A stretch of DNA of 64,000 bases from Draconibacterium sediminis (GTDB taxonomy: Bacteria; Bacteroidota; Bacteroidia; Bacteroidales; Prolixibacteraceae). The stretch's first letter is position 1. Every line of letters starts with the position of its first letter. A model generated the notes under the pieces. That model searched no databases. It saw only the letters and a list, made by a program, of their open reading frames with translations, and was not told the DNA's origin. Made by a program: the position numbers and the translations under genes. Below are positions 45,069 through 53,660 of this stretch, one piece after another. The stretch covers positions 1,798,001 through 1,862,000 of the forward strand of contig NZ_JRHC01000001.1 in the NCBI RefSeq assembly GCF_000949475.1, in the 5' to 3' direction.

Positions 45069-46040
45069 ATGAAAGAATATTACAAAAAATATATCGATAA
45101 CAATTGCACGGAGGATGAGTTTCAGCAGTTTGTTGAATTGTTTGTAAAACCGGACAAGCAGTTGGTTTTGGATGCCAATATGAAGGAGCATTGGAAACAT
45201 ACAAAAGCTGAGGAAACAGAAACTCCCGATTTATCGGATACGCTACACAAAATTCATTACGAAATAAATAGCCAGGAACCACGAACAGGCAAAACCCGAA
45301 AATTAGTAACTTATTTAACCCGGGTGGCAGCAGTTCTTTTTATTCCCCTGGCCATTGCTCTGTTTTTTACACTTGAGAAATCGAACAGTAGCGCCGAGCT
45401 GCAGACTGTTTCAACGCCGCTGGCCTCAAAAACCCATTTTGTTTTACCCGATGGTTCTGAAGTTTGGCTGAACTCAGGTTCTTCCATAGAATATCCGAAA
45501 GAATTCAGCAGAAAAAAGCGTTTGGTTAAACTGAGTGGAGAAGCCTATTTTGATGTTCAGAAAAGCAAAACACCATTTGAAGTTGTTACTGAGAATGTAC
45601 AGGTAAATGTATTGGGTACGGCTTTTAATGTAATGAGTTATTCAAATACCAACCCTGAAGTAACATTGGAAAGGGGAAAAGTACAATTGATTTCAAAGTC
45701 GGGTGAAGAAAAAGTTCTGGCACCCGGACAGCAAGCTGTAATTGATGCTGAAAACTCTTCAATTCAGGTGCAAAAAGTGGATACCGAAATTTATTCGTCG
45801 TGGATTGATAATAAGTTGATATTCAGAAATGAATCGTTGAAAGATGTTGTTGAACGGCTGGAGCGGTGGTATAATATTTCGATTGAACTGGATGATCAAT
45901 ATATTTCAGACAAAAAATTGACGGCAACAATAGAATACGAGTCGATTACAGAAGTGATGGACTTGTTGGAAATAACAATGTCGTTAAAATATGAATACGA
46001 TAAGAACGAAAGAAAACTGATTGTAAAACCAATAAAATAA
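45069..46040 (+). CDS. FecR family anti-sigma factor
   Basis: A 323-residue inner-membrane regulator. A cytoplasmic sigma-binding part (about 1-75) is followed by one membrane helix (about 84-102, VAAVLFIPLAIALFF) and a periplasmic FecR domain (THFVLPDGSEVWLNSGSSIEYP, as neighbouring blocks) plus a C-terminal DUF4974-like domain (LKDVVERLERWYNISIEL). It should hold the divergently encoded ECF sigma until the STN domain of the SusC at 46168 signals substrate binding. The next gene starts 127 bases downstream, after a hairpin. Confidence 0.93.
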   Translation: MKEYYKKYIDNNCTEDEFQQFVELFVKPDKQLVLDANMKEHWKHTKAEETETPDLSDTLHKIHYEINSQEPRTGKTRKLVTYLTRVAAVLFIPLAIALFFTLEKSNSSAELQTVSTPLASKTHFVLPDGSEVWLNSGSSIEYPKEFSRKKRLVKLSGEAYFDVQKSKTPFEVVTENVQVNVLGTAFNVMSYSNTNPEVTLERGKVQLISKSGEEKVLAPGQQAVIDAENSSIQVQKVDTEIYSSWIDNKLIFRNESLKDVVERLERWYNISIELDDQYISDKKLTATIEYESITEVMDLLEITMSLKYEYDKNERKLIVKPIK

Positions 46041-46095
46041 CATATCTGCCTATGGAATAAGTAACCAGAACTAAACCTCCAAAAACATAAAAGAA

Positions 46096-46120
46096 GTGGA
46101 GAAGCCACCAACTTCCCCAC
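46096..46120 (+). promoter_or_regulatory. Hairpin in the fecR-susC spacer
   Basis: A 9-position stem with one mismatch (46096-46104 with 46112-46120) and a 7-base loop, 48 bases before the susC start. No T-run follows directly. It occupies the same position as the hairpins between fecR and susC of the other PUL. Confidence 0.45.
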
Positions 46121-46167
46121 CTCCGAAAAATAATTATCAGAATTATTAATCTTAATACGTCAAATCT

Positions 46168-49100
46168 ATGAAAAAAAAGAGATTGAAGGAAATCCCTTTG
46201 TGGAGTTTCTTCTTAAAACTTTTAAGACTTATGAAAGTAACTTTGTTTTTGTTATGTATTAGTGTTTTTTCAGTAATGGCTAAGGAAAGCTATTCGCAGG
46301 TAACACGCTTATCTGTTGAACTGAAAAATACGGATGTCAAAAGTGTCCTTGAAGAAATTGAAAATCAAAGCGAGTTTTATTTTTTCTACTCCGAGGATGT
46401 AGTCGACACAGAGCGTAAAGTGTCAGTTAGTTTTAGAAATACTGACATCGAGAAAATTCTAACAGAAATATTTTATAACACCGGTGTTGAGTATAAAATT
46501 GTTGGCAGGCAGGTAGCCCTGTTTAAAGGCGAGTTTGATGATGCAAACTTTCCGGCGGTGCAACAACAGTCCGTAACCGGAACGGTTACCGGAGCTGATG
46601 GTTTGCCAATTCCGGGTGTTACAGTGTTTGTAAAAGGTACTACCCAGGGAACGGTTACCGACATTGATGGAAATTTCCAGGTAAGCAATGTTGGACCTGA
46701 TGCCATGCTGTCTTTCTCATTTGTTGGGATGCTATCGCAGGAAGTTGTTGTGGGCAACCAAAGCAATATTTCGGTGGTAATGGAAGAAGACGCCATTGGT
46801 ATCGAGGAAGTTGTGGTAATTGGTTACGGTACCATGCAAAAGAAAAACCTGATTGGTTCTGTTGATCAGGTAAACTCAGATTTAATTGAAAATCGTCCGG
46901 TTGCAAATGCGGTACAGGCTTTACAGGGAGCTTCGGCTAACCTTGTTATTCAGCAACGCAGCATGAACCCGAACGACAATAACATGAATATTAACATTCG
47001 TGGTGTAAGTACCATGAATAACAATAACCCATTGGTGGTAATCGACGGAATGATCACCGAGATGGGAAGTTTAAATAACCTGAATCCGGCGGATATTGAA
47101 AATGTATCGGTGTTAAAAGACGCCGGTAGTGCTGCTATTTACGGTTCGCGCTCGTCAAATGGGGTAATTTTGGTAACCACTAAAAAAGGTGCGAAAAGTG
47201 ATAAGCCGACTGTGCGTGTTAGCTCAATGACAGGTTTTCAGGATCCGGATGTATTGTTTTCTCCTGTAAAAGGTTACGAAAATGCCTTGTTAAAAAACCA
47301 AGCATTAATTAATGCGGATGCACCACCACAATATACTCCTGCAGAAATCAGAGATTTTCAGCAGAACGGCGATGGACAGTGGTTTCTTGATGGAATTCTG
47401 CAATCAGCCTTGCAGCAAAATTACAACGCGAGTATTTCAGGTGGTAACGAAACTTCTACCTACATGGTTTCTGCAGGTTATTATAACCAGGAAAGTAACT
47501 TTGTTGGCAGTTTCGGAATTGAGCGTTACAATTTCAGAACCAACCTGGTAAACCAATACGGTAAATTGAAATTAAGTGCTTTAATGGCTTATAATCGTAC
47601 CATGCAGAATGCGCCAAATGCCAGTACAGGATTCCTTATCGTTGACGGTTCGCGAATTCCGCCATACTACACTTACCAATTGCAAGCCGACAACGGTAAG
47701 TACCTGATCAACGATGCACTTTCGCAATTTAACCCTCTCGGACAATTGGCCGGTGGTTTTCAGAAAAAAGACGATGATAATTTTCTTGGAAGTTTGAACG
47801 CCGAACTGGATGTGGCAAAAGGTTTAAAGGCAAAAGCTATGTTAGGCTTCGATTTAGGAGCAAACCACCGTTTTATCAGAGGTTTGGAAGTTCCGTTCTA
47901 CTCCAGCCCAACTGCTGAAGTACCAAGTTCGTATGCCAACGAAACAAGACCTACAGAAGATTACAACGAGAAAAGGTATATTCTGAATACACAGTTTTTA
48001 TTGGATTATAACCGTTCGTTCAACGAAGACCATAATGTGTCCGGTTTGATTGGGGTTTCTAACGAGTCGTATAAACGTCAGGCCAACGAGATAAGGATGA
48101 GATATACCGACCCTGATCTCGGATTACCGGAATCTGATACAGAAATTGATCCGGATAGTTACAACACACCGGCACAAACACAAGAAAGAAGTATTTACTC
48201 TATTTTTGGCCGTGCAGGTTATAACTATAAAGACAAATATTACGGCGAATTTAGTTTCCGCTACGATGGTTCTTCAAAATTTGCTGAAGACTACCGCTGG
48301 GGATTTTTCCCGTCGTTTACTGGTGGCTGGCGTTTGTCTGAAGAAAGTTTTATGGACAACTACAAAAGCAATATTGGCGACCTGAAACTTCGTGGTTCCT
48401 ATGGTGTGTTGGGTAACCAAAATGTTGATGATTACGCGTACTTTACAACCTATACCGTGTATAATAACAGTTATGGTTTTAACAATGAGTCAGTTGCAGG
48501 GACAGGTTTCGATTTAGGAAATAGTCTGCTGCAATGGGAGCAATCAAAGAACTTTAATATTGGTGCCGATGCTACTTTCTTCAATTATCAATTATCGGTA
48601 TCAGTTGATTATTTTAATAAGCTTACTTCCCAAATTTTGTTAACACCGGTTTTCCCTTCTTTATTTGGAGGTGCCTTCCCAAAAGAAAATGCAGGCGAAA
48701 TGAGAAACCGTGGATGGGAAGTTACCATAAACTATCATGCCAAAACAGGGGATGTTGGACACAATGTGAGATTAAATCTTGCTGATTCTCAGAATGAAGT
48801 AGTTGATTTTGGTGGTAACGAACGAATCGATGAAAATGATCAACTACGTAAACTTATTCGCGAAGGCGAGGCATTGGGATCGTATTTTGGTTTTAAAACG
48901 GATGGCTATTTCCAAAGCTATGAGGATATCGAAAATAGTGTTTTACCAATTGGAGTAACTGTTGAGCCTGGTGATGTAAAATATGTAGACAAGAATAACG
49001 ATGGTGTTATCGACGACAAAGACCGTCAGGTTTTAGGAAATGCATTCCCCCGTTATACTTTCGGATTGAACTACGATGTTACCTGGAAAGGATTTGACCT

Positions 49101-49575
49101 TGGTATGTTAATTCAGGGTGTAGGAAAACGCGATATGTTCCTGCGCGGTGAGCTTGTGGAGCCTTTCCACGCGAATTACTCGTACGTAATGTACCAGCAT
49201 CAGTTGGATTTCTGGACTCCGGTAAATCCTGATGCGGAATGGCCACGACTGTCGGCTCCCGGATCATCATCTTCTATACATAACTGGGGCAAACCATCTG
49301 ATATCTACATTTTTAATGCGGCTTATGTGCGCTTAAAAAACATCCAGTTGGGTTACACATTACCAAAAGAATTGACCTCAAAAGTAGGTGTTCAAAAATT
49401 GCGATTGAGTGTAAATGCTCAGAATTTGTTCACACTTTCAAATGTTTCCTTTATCGATCCTGAATCAACAGAGTTTGGAAGTAATATGGGGGGCGTTGGA
49501 GGAATTGGAGCGAATAGCGGCCGGAATTACCCTACGCTTAAGTACTACGGTTTTGGTTTAGAATTAGAATTTTAA
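46168..49575 (+). CDS. susC: SusC/RagA TonB-dependent transporter with STN signalling domain
   Basis: A 1135-residue outer-membrane importer. Signal segment about 1-42 (MKVTLFLLCISVFSVMA; the first Met lies 21 residues upstream of this hydrophobic core), STN domain (about 50-115, DVKSVLEEIENQSEFYFFY), carboxypeptidase-regulatory-like domain (VTGTVTGADGLPIPGVTV), TonB-box region (IEEVVVIGYGTMQKK), plug (LVVIDGMITEMGSLN, AAIYGSRSSNGVILV) and a long barrel ending in LELEF. The STN domain indicates trans-envelope signalling to the FecR encoded upstream. With the SusD 11 bases downstream it forms the import pair of the mannan PUL. Confidence 0.95.
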   Translation: MKKKRLKEIPLWSFFLKLLRLMKVTLFLLCISVFSVMAKESYSQVTRLSVELKNTDVKSVLEEIENQSEFYFFYSEDVVDTERKVSVSFRNTDIEKILTEIFYNTGVEYKIVGRQVALFKGEFDDANFPAVQQQSVTGTVTGADGLPIPGVTVFVKGTTQGTVTDIDGNFQVSNVGPDAMLSFSFVGMLSQEVVVGNQSNISVVMEEDAIGIEEVVVIGYGTMQKKNLIGSVDQVNSDLIENRPVANAVQALQGASANLVIQQRSMNPNDNNMNINIRGVSTMNNNNPLVVIDGMITEMGSLNNLNPADIENVSVLKDAGSAAIYGSRSSNGVILVTTKKGAKSDKPTVRVSSMTGFQDPDVLFSPVKGYENALLKNQALINADAPPQYTPAEIRDFQQNGDGQWFLDGILQSALQQNYNASISGGNETSTYMVSAGYYNQESNFVGSFGIERYNFRTNLVNQYGKLKLSALMAYNRTMQNAPNASTGFLIVDGSRIPPYYTYQLQADNGKYLINDALSQFNPLGQLAGGFQKKDDDNFLGSLNAELDVAKGLKAKAMLGFDLGANHRFIRGLEVPFYSSPTAEVPSSYANETRPTEDYNEKRYILNTQFLLDYNRSFNEDHNVSGLIGVSNESYKRQANEIRMRYTDPDLGLPESDTEIDPDSYNTPAQTQERSIYSIFGRAGYNYKDKYYGEFSFRYDGSSKFAEDYRWGFFPSFTGGWRLSEESFMDNYKSNIGDLKLRGSYGVLGNQNVDDYAYFTTYTVYNNSYGFNNESVAGTGFDLGNSLLQWEQSKNFNIGADATFFNYQLSVSVDYFNKLTSQILLTPVFPSLFGGAFPKENAGEMRNRGWEVTINYHAKTGDVGHNVRLNLADSQNEVVDFGGNERIDENDQLRKLIREGEALGSYFGFKTDGYFQSYEDIENSVLPIGVTVEPGDVKYVDKNNDGVIDDKDRQVLGNAFPRYTFGLNYDVTWKGFDLGMLIQGVGKRDMFLRGELVEPFHANYSYVMYQHQLDFWTPVNPDAEWPRLSAPGSSSSIHNWGKPSDIYIFNAAYVRLKNIQLGYTLPKELTSKVGVQKLRLSVNAQNLFTLSNVSFIDPESTEFGSNMGGVGGIGANSGRNYPTLKYYGFGLELEF

Positions 49576-49586
49576 AATTAAATGAC

Positions 49587-51224
49587 ATGAAGATGAAATT
49601 TCTAAAATATAGTGCCGGCGTTGCAAGTTTAATTTTAATACTATTTACTTCTTGTAACGATTTGGATTTGGCACCAACAAATAGGTTTACAGAAGCCAAT
49701 TACTGGACATCGCCCGAAAAAGCCAACCTGGTTTTAAACATGGCCTATAGCCAGATGTATAACTCGGGCTACTTTTTCTCTACAGAAGCGCTTAGCGATA
49801 ATATTTTTGAAGGTAGAGGAGTGAGTTCGGAGAAAATTATTTCTTCTGGACAGGCTGATGCGTCAAACAATCGTTTTGCAAACGAATGGAGAGATTGTTA
49901 CGCCGGTATTAAAACCTGTCATACTTTTCTTGAAAATGTTGACAGGGTAGAAGGGATGGACGAAGACCTGAAAGCAAGAATGAATGCCGAAGCGCGTTTT
50001 ATCCGTGCTTACCTGTATTTCCGTTTAACTACATGGTATGGCGACGTTCCGTTATTTAAAACCGATATTACGTTGGATGAATCGAAAACAATTGCAAGAA
50101 CCTCGCAAGAAGAAGTGCTGGCTTTTGTACGTAACGAGCTTGACGCAGTTGCTGCTGTATTGCCAACAAACGAAGAATACAGTGAAGAAGATAACGGTAG
50201 AATTACTGCCGGAGCTGCTGTGGCACTTAAAGCCAGAACTTACTTATACAGTAACGACTGGCAAAATGTGGTAAACACCTGCGAAGAGTTGATTAACTCT
50301 GATCAGTATGGTTCATACAGTTTGTTCCCATCGTACGAAGGCATTTTCCTTCCTGAAAATGAATATAACGATGAAGTAATTCTTGATTTGGGATATGTGC
50401 CGTCGTTACGCACCTGGGGAGAATATTTCGATTATGCACCACTTTCAGTTGGAGCACGTGTAAATCAAATGGCTCCAACACAGGAATTGGTTGATGATTA
50501 CCTGATGATGAACGGAAGAACCATTGATGATGCAAACTCGGGATACGACGAGAACGATCCGTATGTTCGTCGCGACCCACGTTTAACAGCAACTGTGGTT
50601 TATCACGAATTCCCTTGGAAATTGCCTAGCGGAACAATTCAGACCATTTACATTAAGCCGGGTACTGCGCCTGACGAAAGTGCCGAAGTGGATGAATACA
50701 AAGGTCAGGGTACCAACTCTACATCAACAGGGTATTACATGCGTAAGTACTACGATCCGCAATCACTGGCATCGTTTACTTCGGGCCTGAATTTGATTTT
50801 GATTCGTTATGCCGATGTGCTGTTAATGTACGCCGAAGCTAAAAACGAACTGAGCCAGATGGATGAGAATGTTTGGAACAGTACTATTAAAGTTATACGC
50901 GAACGTGCCGGTTTTTCGGATGCGAGTGCTTTAAATTTTGATAGTTCGTTAAGCCAGGCTGATCTTCGTGATATTATTCGCCGCGAACGCCGCATAGAGC
51001 TGGCTCTGGAAGGATTACGCATTTTTGATATTCGTCGTTGGGAAACTGCAGAGACCGTTTTAAATGGTAATCCGCACGGAGCTAAATATGGCGATCCAAG
51101 TATGGATAATGGTTACATCAGACTCGATAAAAGAACCTTTAATCCCGAAAGAGATTATTTATGGGCAGTTCCGCAGTCGCAAAAAGATATAAATCCAAAT
51201 CTTGGTCAAAACCCAGGCTACTAA
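49587..51224 (+). CDS. susD: SusD/RagB family glycan-binding lipoprotein
   Basis: A 545-residue SusD of ordinary length. Lipobox LFTSC gives Cys23. Family blocks are DLDLAPTNRFTEANYW at the mature N-terminus, the RFIRAYLYFRLTTWYGDVPL helix (key residues YLYF and YGDVPL), and near the C-terminus IIRRERRIELALEGLRIFD. It caps the SusC barrel and captures mannan oligosaccharides at the cell surface. It follows susC by 11 bases and precedes the SusE-like gene by fewer than 50 bases. Confidence 0.95.
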   Translation: MKMKFLKYSAGVASLILILFTSCNDLDLAPTNRFTEANYWTSPEKANLVLNMAYSQMYNSGYFFSTEALSDNIFEGRGVSSEKIISSGQADASNNRFANEWRDCYAGIKTCHTFLENVDRVEGMDEDLKARMNAEARFIRAYLYFRLTTWYGDVPLFKTDITLDESKTIARTSQEEVLAFVRNELDAVAAVLPTNEEYSEEDNGRITAGAAVALKARTYLYSNDWQNVVNTCEELINSDQYGSYSLFPSYEGIFLPENEYNDEVILDLGYVPSLRTWGEYFDYAPLSVGARVNQMAPTQELVDDYLMMNGRTIDDANSGYDENDPYVRRDPRLTATVVYHEFPWKLPSGTIQTIYIKPGTAPDESAEVDEYKGQGTNSTSTGYYMRKYYDPQSLASFTSGLNLILIRYADVLLMYAEAKNELSQMDENVWNSTIKVIRERAGFSDASALNFDSSLSQADLRDIIRRERRIELALEGLRIFDIRRWETAETVLNGNPHGAKYGDPSMDNGYIRLDKRTFNPERDYLWAVPQSQKDINPNLGQNPGY

Positions 51225-51271
51225 TTTAAGTGATTCAAAAAATGAACAATAAACACAAACATATATCGATT

Positions 51272-52411
51272 ATGAAAACACTAATTATAAAACTTACCAT
51301 ATTAACTTCATTACTTATTGCCTTTGCAGGATGTGAAGACGAAGTACTAAGAGACACACGTGTTACTGCAGTACAAACTTTGTACGAACCTGCCGATAAC
51401 AAGGTATTGGTGTTACAAACCTCGGCAACGGCTTCCGAATATTTTGAGTGGGAGCCAGCAAAAGCTGAAGACAGTGGAATGGTACTTTACGAAGTGGCCT
51501 TTGATGTTGAAGGAGGTGACTTCTCAGCACCGATTTATAAAATGGCCTCGGATAATAACGGAGGTTATAATCACGCTTCAATTACGCACAAACAGTTAAA
51601 TAAAATATGTGCGCTCGCGGGTATCGGTTCAGCAGAAACAGGCAAAATCATATGGACTGTATTCTCTTCAAAAGGAATTAACGATTTGAAAGGCGAGGAA
51701 GTAAGAACGATGGAAATTACCCGATTGGCTGGTTTCGCCGATGTTCCTGGTGATGTTTTCGTTACAGGTGCCGGATCGGAAGGTGGAAGTGATTTAGCCA
51801 ATGCAAGCATTATGAAAGGAGTTGCACCAGGTGAATTTGAAATTTACACTAAACTTACTGCGGGCGAAGAGTACTTCTTTACCGATGGAAAAGCCGGTGA
51901 AACGCGTCAGTTCTACATCGATAACGGTGTAATTAAAGAAGGTGCTTCAACAAGTACAGTTGAAAATACTGCAGTTTACCGTATCAATATCGATTTTACT
52001 GTTGGTTCTGTAGTAATGACTGAAATTGTTGACTTCCAGCTGCATTTTGCTCCAACTGATGAGTTCTTGTATTCCTTGGCATACCAGGGTGGCGGTATCT
52101 TTAAAGCAAGCAACCAGCCGCTTGAATTCAAGCAGGAAGGTTGGGGACGTGATGAGCGTTACAAATTCAGAATGACCATTAAAGATGCCGATGGTAACGA
52201 TGCTTACGAATGGTGGGGTACATTGAATCAAACCGATGGCCGCCCAACTGGAAACGAAGAATATTACTACATGGCACCTGTTGCTGAATCGAGATGGGAC
52301 GACAAGTGGAAATTCGATGGAATTATGGATATGGCCTACATCGATGTAATTGCCTATTTCTGGGCAGAAGGACCTTATACACACAATGTTATCAAAGTTG
52401 GTGATCAATAG
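51272..52411 (+). CDS. SusE/SusF-like outer-membrane lipoprotein
   Basis: A surface glycan-binding lipoprotein. I choose the ATG at 51272 (MKTLIIKLT) because it starts directly at a lipoprotein signal with FAGC lipobox, giving 379 residues; in-frame alternatives are ATG 51242 and GTG 51230, which would add a polar leader. The N-terminal half (VLVLQTSATASEYFEW) is a SusE-type immunoglobulin-like fold; the C-terminal half (RYKFRMTIKDADGNDAYEWWG) is a SusF-type binding sandwich rich in exposed tryptophans. A strong terminator-like hairpin follows within 16 bases of the stop. Confidence 0.83.
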   Translation: MKTLIIKLTILTSLLIAFAGCEDEVLRDTRVTAVQTLYEPADNKVLVLQTSATASEYFEWEPAKAEDSGMVLYEVAFDVEGGDFSAPIYKMASDNNGGYNHASITHKQLNKICALAGIGSAETGKIIWTVFSSKGINDLKGEEVRTMEITRLAGFADVPGDVFVTGAGSEGGSDLANASIMKGVAPGEFEIYTKLTAGEEYFFTDGKAGETRQFYIDNGVIKEGASTSTVENTAVYRINIDFTVGSVVMTEIVDFQLHFAPTDEFLYSLAYQGGGIFKASNQPLEFKQEGWGRDERYKFRMTIKDADGNDAYEWWGTLNQTDGRPTGNEEYYYMAPVAESRWDDKWKFDGIMDMAYIDVIAYFWAEGPYTHNVIKVGDQ

Positions 52412-52426
52412 ATAGAGTTAAGGTAG

Positions 52427-52465
52427 AACTGGGGCAGGGGAAACCCTGTCTCAGTTTATTTTTTT
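52427..52465 (+). terminator. Terminator-like hairpin with GAAA loop after the susE-like gene
   Basis: A 13-bp stem (52427-52439 with 52444-52456, two G-U wobbles) closed by a GAAA tetraloop and followed by a T-rich tail (TATTTTTTT, 52457-52465). It lies 13 bases before the GH76 start, so it probably reduces read-through into the enzyme genes rather than stopping all transcription. Confidence 0.85.
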
Positions 52466-52477
52466 AGAAATTGAGGT

Positions 52478-53623
52478 ATGAGTAAAAGATTGATAGTATT
52501 AGCGATAATTAGCCTGTTTGTTTTCCAGGCATGTGAGAAGGATGAAGTTGATCCGGGAAATGGCGGTGGTGAAGAAACTGCAATAAGCTGGGCAGCGGCT
52601 GCCGACAGCAGCAGCTCGTCGTTTATTTATTCATACTGGAATCCGGCAGCAGCATATTTTCATTACAATAACCTGAATAACACTGATTTTCACTACTGGC
52701 CGCAGGCTCATGCGCTGGATGTTGCCATAGATGCCTACGAAAGGACAGGAGACAATTTTTACCTGACTACCATTAATGACTGGTACGAAGGTGTAAAAGC
52801 CAAAAACGGCAACACGTTTTTAAACGTTTTCTACGACGATATGGAATGGAATGCACTGGCTATGTTACGTGCTTATAATGCAACCAACCAGGAGCGTTAT
52901 AAAACAGCGGCTATTTCGGTTTGGGAAGACATACAAACCGGATGGAACGACAATGCCGGTGGTGGTATTTCGTGGAAAAAAGATCAGCCATACAGCAAAA
53001 ACGCCTGTTCAAACGGACCGGCCTCTATTTTGGCTGCACGACTTTATCAGCAGTTTGGCAATGAGGAGGATAAAGAATGGGCGCTAAAGATTTACGACTG
53101 GGAAAAGGAATATCTTTTTAATCCTGCCAACGGAGCAGTTTATGATAATATTGACAGTCGTACCGGAGATATTCAAAAAGCCTGGATTTTTACCTATAAC
53201 CAGGGAACATTTTTGGGTTCGGCCCTCGAATTATATAACATTACGGGCGAGAAAAGTTATTTAAACGATGCGCAAAAAGCTGCCGATTATACACTGAATA
53301 CTTTGGTAAATGGTAGCGACCGGTTGTTAAAAGATGAAGGTGCCGGCGATGGTGGTTTGTTTAAAGGAATATTTGTACGCTATTTCACACAACTCATTCT
53401 TCATCCTGATTTATCAGACGGTACCCGGAACCGCTACCTGCAATTTCTGAAATACAATGCAGAAAAACTGTGGCAGGAAGGAACCGATAAAAATAAATTG
53501 CTTTACGGAACATATTGGAAAAACAAACCGGGAAGCACCAGCGATTTAACCACGCAAACCAGTGGAGCCATGTTAATTGAGGCCGCCGCTTTATTGGAAG
53601 CAGAAGGGCTTATTAATCCTTAA
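52478..53623 (+). CDS. GH76 alpha-1,6-mannanase, lipoprotein
   Basis: A 381-residue single-domain GH76 enzyme. The signal ends FQAC (Cys19) and is followed by an acidic, glycine-rich linker, typical of surface-exposed lipoproteins. The catalytic Asp pair is D120-D121 in FYDDMEW, with the family blocks YWPQAHALDVAIDAY before it and NACSNGPASILAARLY and TYNQGTFLGSALELY after it. GH76 cleaves alpha-1,6-mannan backbones internally with retention. Being lipid-anchored it contrasts with the T9SS-sorted GH76 of the other PUL. It is the first enzyme gene after the SusE-like gene, behind a terminator-like hairpin. Confidence 0.93.
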   Translation: MSKRLIVLAIISLFVFQACEKDEVDPGNGGGEETAISWAAAADSSSSSFIYSYWNPAAAYFHYNNLNNTDFHYWPQAHALDVAIDAYERTGDNFYLTTINDWYEGVKAKNGNTFLNVFYDDMEWNALAMLRAYNATNQERYKTAAISVWEDIQTGWNDNAGGGISWKKDQPYSKNACSNGPASILAARLYQQFGNEEDKEWALKIYDWEKEYLFNPANGAVYDNIDSRTGDIQKAWIFTYNQGTFLGSALELYNITGEKSYLNDAQKAADYTLNTLVNGSDRLLKDEGAGDGGLFKGIFVRYFTQLILHPDLSDGTRNRYLQFLKYNAEKLWQEGTDKNKLLYGTYWKNKPGSTSDLTTQTSGAMLIEAAALLEAEGLINP

Positions 53624-53660
53624 TCTAACTTTGTTATTGATTAAAAGACTAACAAAACAA

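Noticed and set aside
51230-51271. GTG 51230 or ATG 51242 as the start of the SusE-like gene
   Set aside because: Both would place a polar leader before a normal lipoprotein signal; ATG 51272 fits better, though 51242 is not excluded.
53577-53660. Upstream ATG giving a longer LamG-GH76-like protein that overlaps the GH76 gene
   Set aside because: The added residues are the GH76 3' end read in another frame and hide a good signal peptide beginning at 53661.
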